A stretch of 21,489 nt of DNA from Bacteroidales bacterium (GTDB taxonomy: Bacteria > Bacteroidota > Bacteroidia > Bacteroidales > VadinHA17): NCBI GenBank assembly GCA_012514255.1, contig JAAZAP010000085.1:1-21489 (forward strand), read 5' to 3'. The notes under the pieces are model-generated. The model was not told the DNA's origin. It saw nothing but the letters and a program-made list of their open reading frames with translations, and did no database searches. The stretch's first letter is position 1; every line of letters begins with the position of its first letter. The position numbers were made by a program, and so were the translations under genes. Shown here piece by piece: positions 1 to 8,022 of the stretch.

Positions 1-4
1 AAAC

Positions 5-1216
5 ATGAATATTCTCGTACTCAATTGCGGCAGCTCATCAATCAAGTATCAGCTTTTTGACATGAAAGACAACGCCAGGGTGCTGGCGAAAGGACTGCTT
101 GAAAGGATCGGCATAACCGACGGCATATTGACGCACAAGCCGACTGGCAAGGACAATTACAAGGTAATACTCGATATCCCGGACCATACTGTTGGGATCA
201 ATATGGTGATGGAGGCGCTTGTACACCCTGTACATGGAGTTATTGATAACATCGCAGAGATAAAAGCTGTGGGCCACCGCGTTGCACACGGAGGCGAAAA
301 CTTCAAGGAGTCGGTGCTTATAGACAATGATGTGAAGCGTGACATAGAAAACTGCTCCGAACTGGCACCGTTGCACAACCCGGCACATCTTAAAGGTATA
401 CTTTCCTGTGAGAAACTGTTGCCGGGAATACCCCAGGTGGCGGTCTTCGATACCTCATTCCACCAGACAATGCCTGATTACGCTTTCATGTATGCCATCC
501 CCTACGAGTACTATGAGAAGTACCGTATCCGTAAGTACGGATTCCACGGGACCAGCCACAGGTTTGTTGCCGAAAAGGCATGCAGTATTCTGAACATGGA
601 CCTGCACAATTCAAAGATAATCACCTGCCATCTTGGTAACGGGGCATCAATCACTGCCATTGAAAACGGCAAATCAATAGATACTTCCATGGGCTTCACC
701 CCGGTTGACGGACTGATCATGGGAACACGTACGGGCGAAATAGATCCGGGTGTTCTGCTATACCTGGCTGATAAGGAGGAGCTTAGCGTTAGCGGCGTGA
801 ATAATATGATAAATAAAAAGAGTGGTGTGGCAGGTATTTCACAGCTCTCTTCGGATATGCGCGACCTGGAAACTGCAGCCAGTGAGGGCAATCCCAAAGC
901 CGTGCTGGCTCTCAATATGTATGCTTACAAGATAAAGAAATTCATTGGCGCATATATTGCGGCAATGAATGGACTCGATCTGCTTGTATTTACTGCAGGG
1001 GTGGGAGAGAACGATTTCAATGCGCACAGAATGATATGTGAAAAAATGGATTGCATGGGCATCGAGATCGATGAGGAAGTTAACCATGGTATAAAGGGCC
1101 AGGATATGGTTATCTCAAAGCCATCATCAAAGGTCAAGGTGATGGTGGTCACTACAGACGAGGAATTTGTGATTGCTTCCGATACTAAAGCAATAGTAGA
1201 GAAACATACTCACTAA
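5..1216 (+). CDS. ackA: Acetate kinase
   Basis: Cytoplasmic acetate kinase, interconverting acetyl phosphate + ADP and acetate + ATP, the substrate-level phosphorylation step of acetate fermentation. The 403-aa product has the usual family length. It opens with the ASKHA phosphate-binding motif NCGSSSIKYQL, and carries VGHRVAHGG near residue 90, FDTSFHQTMP near 150, KYGFHGTSH near 180, HLGNGASI near 210, MGTRTGEIDPG near 240 and FTAGVGEND near 330, all characteristic of AckA. The ATG lies four bases into the window, and MNILVLNCGSSS is the expected N-terminus, so the gene appears complete although its promoter is outside. The next gene, a phosphate acyltransferase, follows after 12 bp, suggesting one transcript with ptb-ptb-buk. 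A propionate kinase role cannot be excluded. Confidence 0.95.
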   Translation: MNILVLNCGSSSIKYQLFDMKDNARVLAKGLLERIGITDGILTHKPTGKDNYKVILDIPDHTVGINMVMEALVHPVHGVIDNIAEIKAVGHRVAHGGENFKESVLIDNDVKRDIENCSELAPLHNPAHLKGILSCEKLLPGIPQVAVFDTSFHQTMPDYAFMYAIPYEYYEKYRIRKYGFHGTSHRFVAEKACSILNMDLHNSKIITCHLGNGASITAIENGKSIDTSMGFTPVDGLIMGTRTGEIDPGVLLYLADKEELSVSGVNNMINKKSGVAGISQLSSDMRDLETAASEGNPKAVLALNMYAYKIKKFIGAYIAAMNGLDLLVFTAGVGENDFNAHRMICEKMDCMGIEIDEEVNHGIKGQDMVISKPSSKVKVMVVTTDEEFVIASDTKAIVEKHTH

Positions 1217-1228
1217 AAACTGTATATC

Positions 1229-2137
1229 ATGGTTTTAAAGCACCTGTCTGAACTTAAGCAACTGCTCGTTGACAAACCCACCAGAAGACTGGTGATTGCA
1301 GCGGCGCAGGATCAGAACTCCCTCTCCTCGGTCCTTATGGCCGCCCGCGACGGATTCATTGAACCTATACTGGTGGGTGACAGGGATTCGATACAGAGGA
1401 TTGCCTCCGATAATAACCTGGAAATCAGCGGAATAAGAATAGTCCACGAGCCTGACACGGAGATGTCAGTGGAAATTGCTGTGAGGATGGTGCGAAGCAA
1501 CCAGGCTGACATACTGATGAAGGGCAAGGTAGGAACCTCCTCTTTGCTCAAGGGTGTGCTGAACAAGGAATGGGGACTGAGATCCGGCTCTCTGCTGTCG
1601 CACTTTGCAATCTTTGAGGTTGAAGCTTACCATAAGCTGATTGCAGTGACTGACGTGGCAATGAATATTGCTCCTAACCTGCAGGAAAAGATAGCCATTG
1701 TCAACAATTCGGTTGCCTGCCTGAACAGGCTTGGAATAGAGATGCCCAGGGTGGCGGTACTCGGAGCAGTGGAGATGGTAAGTGAGAACATGCAGGCCAC
1801 ACTTGATGCTGCCCTCCTGTCCAAGATGAACCAGCGTGAACAGATACGGCATTGTATCATTGACGGGCCGCTGGCATTTGATAACGCCATCAGCCTCGAG
1901 AGTGCCACCCTTAAAGGCATCAGGAGTGATGTTGCAGGTGATACTGACCTGTTGCTGATGCCGGATATAGAGGTGGGGAATGTACTCTATAAATCGCTTG
2001 TCTTCTTCGCACACGCCGGCGTGGCTGCCGTCATTCTCGGAGCCACAGCCCCAATAGTACTTACATCAAGAAGCGACTCTGACCAGGCCAAGTATGACAG
2101 CATAGTCCTGGCTGCAGCAATATCCAGACAGGAGTGA
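1229..2137 (+). CDS. ptb: Phosphate acyltransferase, Ptb-like (copy 1)
   Basis: Probable phosphate butyryltransferase-type enzyme, exchanging CoA for phosphate on an acyl-CoA to give the acyl phosphate used by a downstream kinase. The 302-aa length fits the Pta/Ptb fold. Visible family segments are VLMAARDGFIEPILVGD near residues 36-52, ADILMKGKVGTSSLLKGVL near 94-112, YHKLIAVTDVAMNIAP near 135-150, ALDNA-like DGPLAFDNAISLES near 213-226 and LTSRSDSDQAKYDSI near the C-terminus. It lies between ackA (12 bp) and a second paralogue (1 bp). The substrate cannot be told from sequence: butyryl-, isobutyryl-, isovaleryl- or acetyl-CoA are all possible. No separate classical Pta lies next to ackA here, so this copy may serve AckA. 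Confidence 0.85.
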   Translation: MVLKHLSELKQLLVDKPTRRLVIAAAQDQNSLSSVLMAARDGFIEPILVGDRDSIQRIASDNNLEISGIRIVHEPDTEMSVEIAVRMVRSNQADILMKGKVGTSSLLKGVLNKEWGLRSGSLLSHFAIFEVEAYHKLIAVTDVAMNIAPNLQEKIAIVNNSVACLNRLGIEMPRVAVLGAVEMVSENMQATLDAALLSKMNQREQIRHCIIDGPLAFDNAISLESATLKGIRSDVAGDTDLLLMPDIEVGNVLYKSLVFFAHAGVAAVILGATAPIVLTSRSDSDQAKYDSIVLAAAISRQE

Positions 2138-2138
2138 T

Positions 2139-3053
2139 ATGATCACCACACTCGGGCAGATGGCTGACACTGTAAGGTTGTCAGGAGTAAAAAGGAAGAT
2201 AGCCGTTGCCTGGGCACAGGATCATAATACCGTAGGTTCGCTGTATCGTGCTGTCAGTGAGGGATTTGTCGAGGCGATTATGATTGGTCAGCGCCACCGC
2301 ATACTCTGCACCTGCCAGGATACAGGGGCTGACCCCGGGCGGTTTACGATCATTGATTCAGCTGATGAGAAGAGCGCCGCTGAGCTGGCTGTATCCATGA
2401 CCCGGTCGGGTGAAGCTGATATAGTCATGAAGGGCCTGGTGGGTACTGATAAGTTCCTCAGGGCTGTCCTGGACAAAGAGAAGGGGCTTCTGCCTCCCGG
2501 AGCGGTGATGAGTTATGTGTGCGCGGTTGAAATACCTGCATATCATAAGCTTCTTTTTATTACCGATACAGCAGTTATACCTTTCCCGGACATTGAACAG
2601 AAGGTGGCTATGGCCCGCTATGCCATTGAAATGGCCCACAGGTTCGGTATCGGGAAACCACGGGTAGCCCTTATAGGCGCTTCGGAAAAGGTGAGTGAGC
2701 GCTTTCCCAATACGCTTGATTACACAGAGATGCGCAGAAGGGCCGAAAGCGGCGAGATAGCAAACTGCATAATGGACGGTCCGCTGGACCTCTTTCTGGC
2801 ATGTGATCCGGCAAGCGTGAAGATAAAGGGTGTGGATACTCCCGTAGCCGGTAATGCGGATATACTCCTTTTCCCTTCGCTCGAAGCCTGCAACCCCTTT
2901 TACAAGGGACTGATGCTCTTCGCGAAAGGAGAACTGGCAGGGATGATATGCGGCACATCCAAACCGGTGGTGCTGATGTCAAGAAGCGAAAGTGAACTCT
3001 CAAAATACTACTGCGTGGCACTCTCGTGCCTCATGGCCCGGCAAAACGGATAG
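2139..3053 (+). CDS. ptb: Phosphate acyltransferase, Ptb-like (copy 2)
   Basis: Second Ptb/Pta-family phosphate acyltransferase, 304 aa, a clear but diverged paralogue of the gene just upstream. Matching segments are AVSEGFVEAIMIG near residue 38, ADIVMKGLVGTDKFLRAVL near 92, YHKLLFITDTAVIPFPD near 137, IMDGPLDLFLA near 214 and LMSRSESELSKYYCVALS at the end. The sharp differences (PLDLFLA against PLAFDNA at the acyl-pocket segment) suggest a different acyl specificity, which is inference. The ATG follows the previous TGA by one base, with an AGGAG at 2130-2134 four bases upstream of it, so translation is probably coupled. Butyrate kinase begins 5 bp after its stop, making butyryl or branched-chain acyl phosphate a likely product. 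Confidence 0.85.
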   Translation: MITTLGQMADTVRLSGVKRKIAVAWAQDHNTVGSLYRAVSEGFVEAIMIGQRHRILCTCQDTGADPGRFTIIDSADEKSAAELAVSMTRSGEADIVMKGLVGTDKFLRAVLDKEKGLLPPGAVMSYVCAVEIPAYHKLLFITDTAVIPFPDIEQKVAMARYAIEMAHRFGIGKPRVALIGASEKVSERFPNTLDYTEMRRRAESGEIANCIMDGPLDLFLACDPASVKIKGVDTPVAGNADILLFPSLEACNPFYKGLMLFAKGELAGMICGTSKPVVLMSRSESELSKYYCVALSCLMARQNG

Positions 3054-3058
3054 AACAT

Positions 3059-4144
3059 ATGAAAGAAAAACTTATACTGGCAATCAATCCCGGCTCCACA
3101 AGCTCAAAATTTGCTGTATATGCAGGGACCGAACAGGTACTTGAAAAGACATTGAGACACAGTGCGGAGGAACTGGCAGGGTACCACAGAATGACAGACC
3201 AGCTGCCATTCCGGTACAGGGTGATTATGGAAGCCCTGAAGGAGGCAGGAACGAATCTGCAGGATGTTGCTGCCGTGGTGGGCAGGGGAGGACTTGTAAA
3301 TCCCATTGAATCAGGTATATATGAGGTAAATGAGGTAATGAGGAAACACCTGTATGAAGCTGTCAACGGTGAACATGCCAGCAACCTGGGAGCGCTGCTT
3401 GCCGACATGATTGCAGGTCCGTTACCCGATGCCAGCGCCTATATTGTTGATCCCGTGGTGGTTGATGAACTGGAGCCTCAGGCCAGGCTCTCAGGTCATC
3501 CTCTTATAAGCAGACGGTCGATCTTTCATGCCCTTAACCAGAAAGCAGTAGCAAGGATCTATGCTTCCACCATTGGGAAAGAGTATGAAGATCTTAACCT
3601 GATAGTGGCGCACATGGGCGGTGGAATAAGCGTGGGAGCTCACCGCAGGGGCAGGGTGATTGATGTCAACAATGCCCTCAATGGAGATGGTCCGTATTCA
3701 CCCGAGCGCAGCGGCGGCCTTCCAGCCTGGCAGCTGGCAGAACTATGCCTGACCGGTAAGTTCACCCCCGCTGAGGTGAAGGCCATGATTGCCGGTAGAG
3801 GCGGTATGGTGGCGTATCTTGGTACCAACAACTTCATTGAGGCGTCAAAACGAGCCGGGGAGGGTGACGCTCATGCAGCTCAGGTGATAGAAGGATGCAG
3901 TTACCAGACCGCCAAGGAGATAGGTGCTATGTCAGCCGTATTGCATGGGGAGGTAGACTCAGTTATTCTGACTGGTGGACTGGCATACGACAACGCTCAT
4001 GTGGAGAGAATAAAGGCAATGGTAAACTACATTGCCCCTGTCTTTGTCTATCCTGGCGAGGATGAACTTAAGGCATTGGCATTCAATGGTTACCTGGCCA
4101 TTACCGGCCGAATTTCCGTCAGGGAATACAAAGAGTCCTCCTGA
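3059..4144 (+). CDS. buk: Butyrate kinase
   Basis: Probable butyrate (or branched-chain fatty acid) kinase of the acetate kinase superfamily, converting acyl phosphate + ADP to acid + ATP. The chosen ATG gives 361 aa, the usual Buk length, starting MKEKLILAINPGSTSSKFAVY with the NPGSTSTK-type phosphate loop. An in-frame ATG at 3026 would overlap the upstream gene and add 11 residues not expected in the family. Other motifs are VVGRGGLVNPIESGIYEV near 81-98, HALNQKAVAR near 168, LIVAHMGGGISVGAH near 188, NALNGDGPYSPERSGGLP near 210-227 and ILTGGLAYD near 310, all typical of Buk rather than AckA. It is the last gene of the four-gene fermentation operon and converges on a short-chain dehydrogenase 13 bp away. 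Confidence 0.92.
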   Translation: MKEKLILAINPGSTSSKFAVYAGTEQVLEKTLRHSAEELAGYHRMTDQLPFRYRVIMEALKEAGTNLQDVAAVVGRGGLVNPIESGIYEVNEVMRKHLYEAVNGEHASNLGALLADMIAGPLPDASAYIVDPVVVDELEPQARLSGHPLISRRSIFHALNQKAVARIYASTIGKEYEDLNLIVAHMGGGISVGAHRRGRVIDVNNALNGDGPYSPERSGGLPAWQLAELCLTGKFTPAEVKAMIAGRGGMVAYLGTNNFIEASKRAGEGDAHAAQVIEGCSYQTAKEIGAMSAVLHGEVDSVILTGGLAYDNAHVERIKAMVNYIAPVFVYPGEDELKALAFNGYLAITGRISVREYKESS

Positions 4145-4157
4145 CCTTCAGACCTTC

Positions 4158-4853
4158 TCATGGCGCTGACAACGCCACCGGCAGTATCTTTCCGTTGAAG
4201 AATCTGTTGCCGTTAACGGCAAAATCAGCTATGAATGATGCCATGTCTGCTGCTGACACTGGCGCGGTGAAGCCGGGGAAAGCCCTGCTGAACATCTCGG
4301 TCTGCACGGCACCCGGACAGAGACAGTTAAATGAGATGCCCCTTTCTGAATATTCCGCTGCCAGACACTCGGTAAGAATGGCCAGTGCACCTTTGGTGGC
4401 GCTGTACCACGAAAGGCCAGGAAACTTGAGACTGCCCTGAAATCCGCCCATGCTACCTATGTTAATCACATGTGACCCTCTTTCCATCAGTGGCAGCAAC
4501 TCCGCCGTCAACATTGCTGCCGAGACAAAATTCACCGTAAGAGATGATGCTATGTCAGATTCACTGTGATCCTCAAAAGGCTTGTTCACCAGGTGGCCGG
4601 CATTGTTAATCAGTATATCCAGTCTCCCGATCTCCCGTTTCAACCTGTTTTTAAGCTCCCTGAGCGACGATTTGCCTGAGGCAATATCCATGGGCACTGC
4701 AATTATATTATCATGGCTCGAAGCACCTGAGAGGCTTTTCAGCGACTTTATGCCGCGGGCAATTGCATAGATTCTGTGCTTCGGGTCATCCGAAAGACGA
4801 AGGGCCACCTCTCGACCAATGCCTGAGGAGGATCCTGTTATTACTATATTCAT
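4158..4853 (-). CDS. Short-chain dehydrogenase/reductase (SDR)
   Basis: NAD(P)-dependent oxidoreductase of the classical SDR family, 231 aa. Visible are the Rossmann glycine motif TGSSSGIG at residues 6-13, DILINNAGH near 80-88, the catalytic serine in INIGSMGG near 131 and the YSATK tyrosine/lysine pair near 150. CPGAVQTEMF near 180 is the usual cofactor-side loop. The substrate is not predictable. The gene is transcribed toward buk (stop codons 13 bp apart) and away from the membrane protein gene that follows, so it is probably a single-gene unit. Its basic residue after beta-2 (AIARG) hints at NADP(H) use, which is weak evidence. Confidence 0.85.
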   Translation of the reverse strand: MNIVITGSSSGIGREVALRLSDDPKHRIYAIARGIKSLKSLSGASSHDNIIAVPMDIASGKSSLRELKNRLKREIGRLDILINNAGHLVNKPFEDHSESDIASSLTVNFVSAAMLTAELLPLMERGSHVINIGSMGGFQGSLKFPGLSWYSATKGALAILTECLAAEYSERGISFNCLCPGAVQTEMFSRAFPGFTAPVSAADMASFIADFAVNGNRFFNGKILPVALSAP

Positions 4854-4963
4854 CTTATTGTCAGTGTAATATTGATGTTAAGCGTTATTTAATGCGGTCA
4901 TTTACTGTAAATTTACTGTTTTTTAACTTTATTTGTAGCCTCAAAATGAGGTTAATGGGTATA

Positions 4964-5530
4964 ATGAGAAAGATCCTTGCAATTGTGGTTTTGCTGGTGA
5001 TGGCTGCAGGAGCGGCCGGACAGGAAACGGAGAAGACAACACGGGAGGAGACTCCTCCGCTGAGACAGCGGCTCTTTTTCGGAGGATCATTTGGATTGCA
5101 GTTCGGGACTGTAACAAATATCGAAGTGGCGCCCCTTGTAGGCATATGGCTTCTCCCGAGGATTGCCGTAGGAGCAGGACCCTCATTTCAATACTTCAAG
5201 GATCCGTTCGGCAGAACCACAATATACGGCGGACGGGCAATGACCCAGCTGACGCTGATACAGGATCTGAATAACATAATTCCCATTGGGATGAATACAG
5301 GCATCTTTGCTCATGCAGAGTATGAAGCACTCAGCCTGGAAAAAGCCTTTTTCACAACTGTACCGGAAGGTTCGGGCCGCATGTATTATGGCAGCTTCCT
5401 GGCAGGAGCAGGGTTATCACAGAAGGCCGGGAAAAGATCAAGCCTTAATATCACATTCCTCTGGAGTATTACTGGTAATGAGTACGGGTTGCATGATACT
5501 CCGGAGATCAGGATAGAATTCTACTTTTAA
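4964..5530 (+). CDS. Small outer-membrane beta-barrel-like protein, unknown role
   Basis: I do not recognise a specific family. The start at 4964 gives 188 aa beginning MRKILAIVVLLVMAAGAAGQ, a good type I signal peptide with cleavage near AGAAGQ. In-frame ATGs at 4946 and 4955 would add only 3-6 residues; an open frame reaching back to 4763 overlaps the divergent SDR gene and is not credible. After a short charged linker come alternating segments rich in Gly and aromatic residues (RLFFGGSFGLQFG, NIEVAPLVGIWLL, AVGAGPSFQYF, YYGSFLAGAGLS), and the protein ends IRIEFYF, a terminal-aromatic beta-signal. This fits a small 8-strand outer-membrane barrel common in Bacteroidota. The slyD-like gene starts 40 bp downstream, so they may share a transcript. 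Confidence 0.7.
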   Translation: MRKILAIVVLLVMAAGAAGQETEKTTREETPPLRQRLFFGGSFGLQFGTVTNIEVAPLVGIWLLPRIAVGAGPSFQYFKDPFGRTTIYGGRAMTQLTLIQDLNNIIPIGMNTGIFAHAEYEALSLEKAFFTTVPEGSGRMYYGSFLAGAGLSQKAGKRSSLNITFLWSITGNEYGLHDTPEIRIEFYF

Positions 5531-5570
5531 TTGATATGATTTATTTTAAAGTATTTTAAATAATATAATT

Positions 5571-6110
5571 ATGAAAATTGAGAACAACAGATTTGCTTCG
5601 CTGGCTTATACTCTCCACGAGGGCGACAGGGATGGCAGGGTGATTGAAACGGTAGAGGAGACTGCTCCTCTTGGATTTGTTTTCGGGGCAGGCCGGTTAC
5701 TTCCGGCATTCGAGGCAAACGTGGCAGGACTGGAAGAGGGAGCTTCATTTGAATTCAGCCTTCATGCTGCAGATGCCTACGGCGAGGTGCGCGAAGAGAT
5801 GGTAATAAATCTTCCCAGGAATATATTTGAGGATGAAGGCGTCCTCAGGAGTGAGGTTTGCTATGTGGGCAATACAGTGCCTATGATGGACTCCCAGGGC
5901 AACCGCATGAACGGCGTCGTTATCGAGATTGGGGATGCTTTCGTAAAGATGGATTTCAATCATCCTCTTGCCGGTACTGACCTCCATTTTGCCGGAAAGG
6001 TGGTGGGTGTGCGTGAAGCAACGCCAGAGGAACTCATGGGACCATCGGCCGGCGGCTGCTCCTCATGCGGCAGCAAAAACAGCGGCTGCGGCGGCAGCTG
6101 CGGAGAGTAA
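5571..6110 (+). CDS. slyD: FKBP-type peptidyl-prolyl isomerase, SlyD family
   Basis: Probable cytoplasmic peptidyl-prolyl cis-trans isomerase/chaperone of the SlyD class, 179 aa. The N-terminal FKBP half contains LAYTLHEGDRDGRVIETV near residues 11-28, LGFVFGAGRLLPAFEANVAGLEEG near 34-57 and DAYGEVREE near 68-76. An insert-in-flap domain spans about 77-125, and the FKBP fold resumes at DFNHPLAGTDLHFAGKVVGVREAT (about 129-152), the SlyD signature. The tail after residue 160 is GGCSSCGSKNSGCGGSCGE, Gly/Ser-rich with four Cys, replacing the His-rich metal tail of E. coli SlyD. Nickel or zinc binding by this tail is inference. A heptad-armed inverted repeat begins two bases after the stop codon. 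Confidence 0.88.
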   Translation: MKIENNRFASLAYTLHEGDRDGRVIETVEETAPLGFVFGAGRLLPAFEANVAGLEEGASFEFSLHAADAYGEVREEMVINLPRNIFEDEGVLRSEVCYVGNTVPMMDSQGNRMNGVVIEIGDAFVKMDFNHPLAGTDLHFAGKVVGVREATPEELMGPSAGGCSSCGSKNSGCGGSCGE

Positions 6111-6111
6111 C

Positions 6112-6163
6112 CAGTCAGCAATCGGCAGTTGGCAGTCAATCAATTTGTTAAAATTGCTGACTG
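6112..6163. repeat. Heptad-armed inverted repeat, locus A
   Basis: The 11-bp arm CAGTCAGCAAT (6112-6122) is repeated exactly inverted as ATTGCTGACTG (6153-6163). Between them are further GGCAGTTGGCAGTC units. It fills the 57-bp gap between two convergent genes (slyD-like and the symporter), so the RNA hairpin could end transcription from both sides, although no T tract follows. It belongs to the same family as loci at 14272, 17460 and 18781. Confidence 0.75.
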
Positions 6164-6167
6164 CATA

Positions 6168-7403
6168 CTAAACCTGGAGCTCTTCTCCTTCCGACTTGGC
6201 AATGATTACTGCACCACAGGTGTCACCGTAAACGTTGATGGCAGTCCGGAACATGTCGAGGATGCGATCAACGGCCAGGATCAATCCGATTCCTTCAAGA
6301 GGTAATCCCACAGCATTAAGCACTACGGCCATCATTACAAGTCCGGCCATGGGAATGCCGGCTGACCCTATGGCTGCAAGCAGGGCCGTAAAGACAATGA
6401 CAAGCTGCTGACCCAGCGTCAGGTCTATGCCATAAGCCTGGGCTATGAACATCACCGCCACGCATTCATAGAGGGCGGTGCCGTTCATATTTATAGTAGC
6501 GCCCAATGGCAGAGTGAAGCTGGCAATCTTGTTAGAGACACCGTTCTTTGTCTCAACAGTCTCCATGGAAAGAGGCAGCGTGGCATTGGAGGAGGATGTG
6601 GAGAAGGCTGTTAACATAACTGTTGACATGTTCTTCAGATGCTTCATGGGATTGGCCCTGCCAAGAAACTTCACCAGCAACGGCAGTGTAACGAAGCCCT
6701 GTACCACCAGGCCAAGCACCACAGTCAGAAAATAAATCCCCATGCTTCCGATCACCTCGCCTACCTGGTTCCCGCTGTTGATCTGCTGCGAGAGCACCTT
6801 GGCAATGATGCTGAATACTCCCAGGGGAGTAAACCTGATCACAAACAGCGTGATCTTCATTATCACATCCAGTATCGCATTGACTACATCAACAAGCACT
6901 ACCCTCGATTTCTCACCTACCCGGGTGACAAAGAATCCCGCCAGTATCGCAAAGAAGATGATTGAAAGCATATGCGCCTCTGACATCGCTTTTATGATAT
7001 TCGTGGGAACGATGTTGATAAGCGTCTGCCCGAAACTCTCCTTGCCCGCCGATATCTCCTCTACCGGCACCTGCAAACCCAGATCAGCCCCCACACCAGG
7101 CTTTATCAGCTGTACGAACAGGAAGCCCGTGATTATTGCCAGGAAGGTGGAAAGGACATAATACCCCATGGTCTTCAATCCTAACCGGCCCAGGTTTTCT
7201 GCAGAACCCACACTTGCAACACCTGTCATGATAGAACAGAAGATGAGCGGAACGATAACCATGTTCAGTCCCCTGAGAAAGATCTCACCCATCCAGTTTG
7301 TGTATTTTGTAAGATGGGGGAAGAAATAACCGAACAAACCACCCAGTGCCAGCATGATAAGTATCTGCCAATGCATGGCAAGAGAGAATTTTCTTTTAAC
7401 CAT
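6168..7403 (-). CDS. Dicarboxylate/acidic amino acid:cation symporter (DAACS/GltP-DctA family)
   Basis: Inner-membrane secondary transporter, 411 aa, expected to import glutamate, aspartate or C4-dicarboxylates with Na+ or H+. It is hydrophobic throughout with a typical DAACS layout: N-terminal helix HWQILIMLALGGLFGYFFP, the HP1 serine-rich tip STSSSNATLP near residue 272, TM7 motif GATINMNGTALYE near 303, HP2 tip SAGIPMAG near 348, and TM8 DRILDMFRTAINVYGD near 380-395. The TM8 Asp/Arg pair (LDMFRT) matches the residues that bind the amino group and side-chain carboxylate in GltPh and EAATs, favouring acidic amino acids. The TM7 motif reads NMNGT rather than NMDGT, altering a Na+ site residue. 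It is divergent from the XRE regulator at 8035 across a 631-bp operator-rich gap. Confidence 0.92.
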   Translation of the reverse strand: MVKRKFSLAMHWQILIMLALGGLFGYFFPHLTKYTNWMGEIFLRGLNMVIVPLIFCSIMTGVASVGSAENLGRLGLKTMGYYVLSTFLAIITGFLFVQLIKPGVGADLGLQVPVEEISAGKESFGQTLINIVPTNIIKAMSEAHMLSIIFFAILAGFFVTRVGEKSRVVLVDVVNAILDVIMKITLFVIRFTPLGVFSIIAKVLSQQINSGNQVGEVIGSMGIYFLTVVLGLVVQGFVTLPLLVKFLGRANPMKHLKNMSTVMLTAFSTSSSNATLPLSMETVETKNGVSNKIASFTLPLGATINMNGTALYECVAVMFIAQAYGIDLTLGQQLVIVFTALLAAIGSAGIPMAGLVMMAVVLNAVGLPLEGIGLILAVDRILDMFRTAINVYGDTCGAVIIAKSEGEELQV

Positions 7404-7621
7404 ATGCTAATTGTTAATACCGGATCAGATAGAAAACCTGCTTTATCCTTTGGCGGATGAAGATAATTAAAAGATTACTCAGTAAAAGATGTTTTAAATT
7501 ATGTTTCCAGAATTTAATATTTCCTGTTAATGGCACAGACAGCGTGAAAAAATGAATTCTCATCGAGTTGTATCAAATGAAAGAAAAAAAACAACCCAAT
7601 AGCCTCTGGCCGGACATCAAA

Positions 7622-7633
7622 TTACAGATGTAA
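7622..7633. promoter_or_regulatory. Operator-like palindrome TTACA-GA-TGTAA (site 1)
   Basis: Perfect 5-bp inverted arms around a 2-bp centre. It is the first of four sites with the same arms in this intergenic region; the start-to-start distance to site 2 is 46 bp. It lies about 220 bp upstream of the symporter start on the other strand. Confidence 0.5.
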
Positions 7634-7667
7634 ACCTATCTAAAGATTGCTTTCAGACAATAATTAT

Positions 7668-7679
7668 TTACACATGTAA
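7668..7679. promoter_or_regulatory. Operator-like palindrome TTACA-CA-TGTAA (site 2)
   Basis: Same arms as site 1, with two further TGTAA half-sites 10 and 18 bp to its right. Probable binding site for a dimeric regulator, most simply the XRE protein encoded at 8035. Confidence 0.5.
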
Positions 7680-7963
7680 TGATACTGGATGTAACTTTGT
7701 AAATATATATCGGCACTCTATGTGGATATATATAATACATTGTATATCAGCATATTATAATGCTCAATTAAATATATGGTCAAGACCTGGAATAGGATTG
7801 ATAGTGTAATTCATTAGATTCAATGGATTTTATTGACATAAATAGCTATTAATCAATTAAAATACATATCTAAACTATAGTATTTGTTCTGATATTTAAA
7901 GACATTATTACACATCGTTGCCACCTGAACCTTCAATTATAGTAAATTCAATTAATCTTGAAG

Positions 7964-7975
7964 TTACACATGTAA
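7964..7975. promoter_or_regulatory. Operator-like palindrome TTACA-CA-TGTAA (site 3)
   Basis: Identical over all 12 bases to site 2. A TGTAA half-site follows at 7978-7982. Distance to site 4 is 47 bp, close to the 46 bp between sites 1 and 2, so the four sites form two similarly spaced pairs. Confidence 0.55.
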
Positions 7976-8010
7976 ACTGTAAATAATGACAGCGGTAATT
8001 TTATATTTAT

Positions 8011-8022
8011 TTACATTTGTAA
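8011..8022. promoter_or_regulatory. Operator-like palindrome TTACA-TT-TGTAA (site 4) overlapping a -7 element
   Basis: The palindrome extends to 6-bp arms (TTTACA/TGTAAA). It contains TACATTTG at 8012-8019, an exact match to the Bacteroidota -7 element TAnnTTTG, about 16 bp before the XRE start codon. A bound repressor here would cover the promoter. A clear -33 TTTG at 19-20 bp upstream is not present, so the promoter call is weaker than the operator call. Confidence 0.55.

Noticed and set aside
3026..3058. Earlier ATG for butyrate kinase
   Set aside because: It overlaps the upstream acyltransferase by 28 bp and adds residues (MPHGPAKRIEH) that do not fit the family N-terminus.
4763..4963. 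Long N-terminal extension of the barrel-like protein
   Set aside because: It would overlap the divergent SDR gene and place a signal peptide in the middle of the protein; the start at 4964 puts the signal peptide first.
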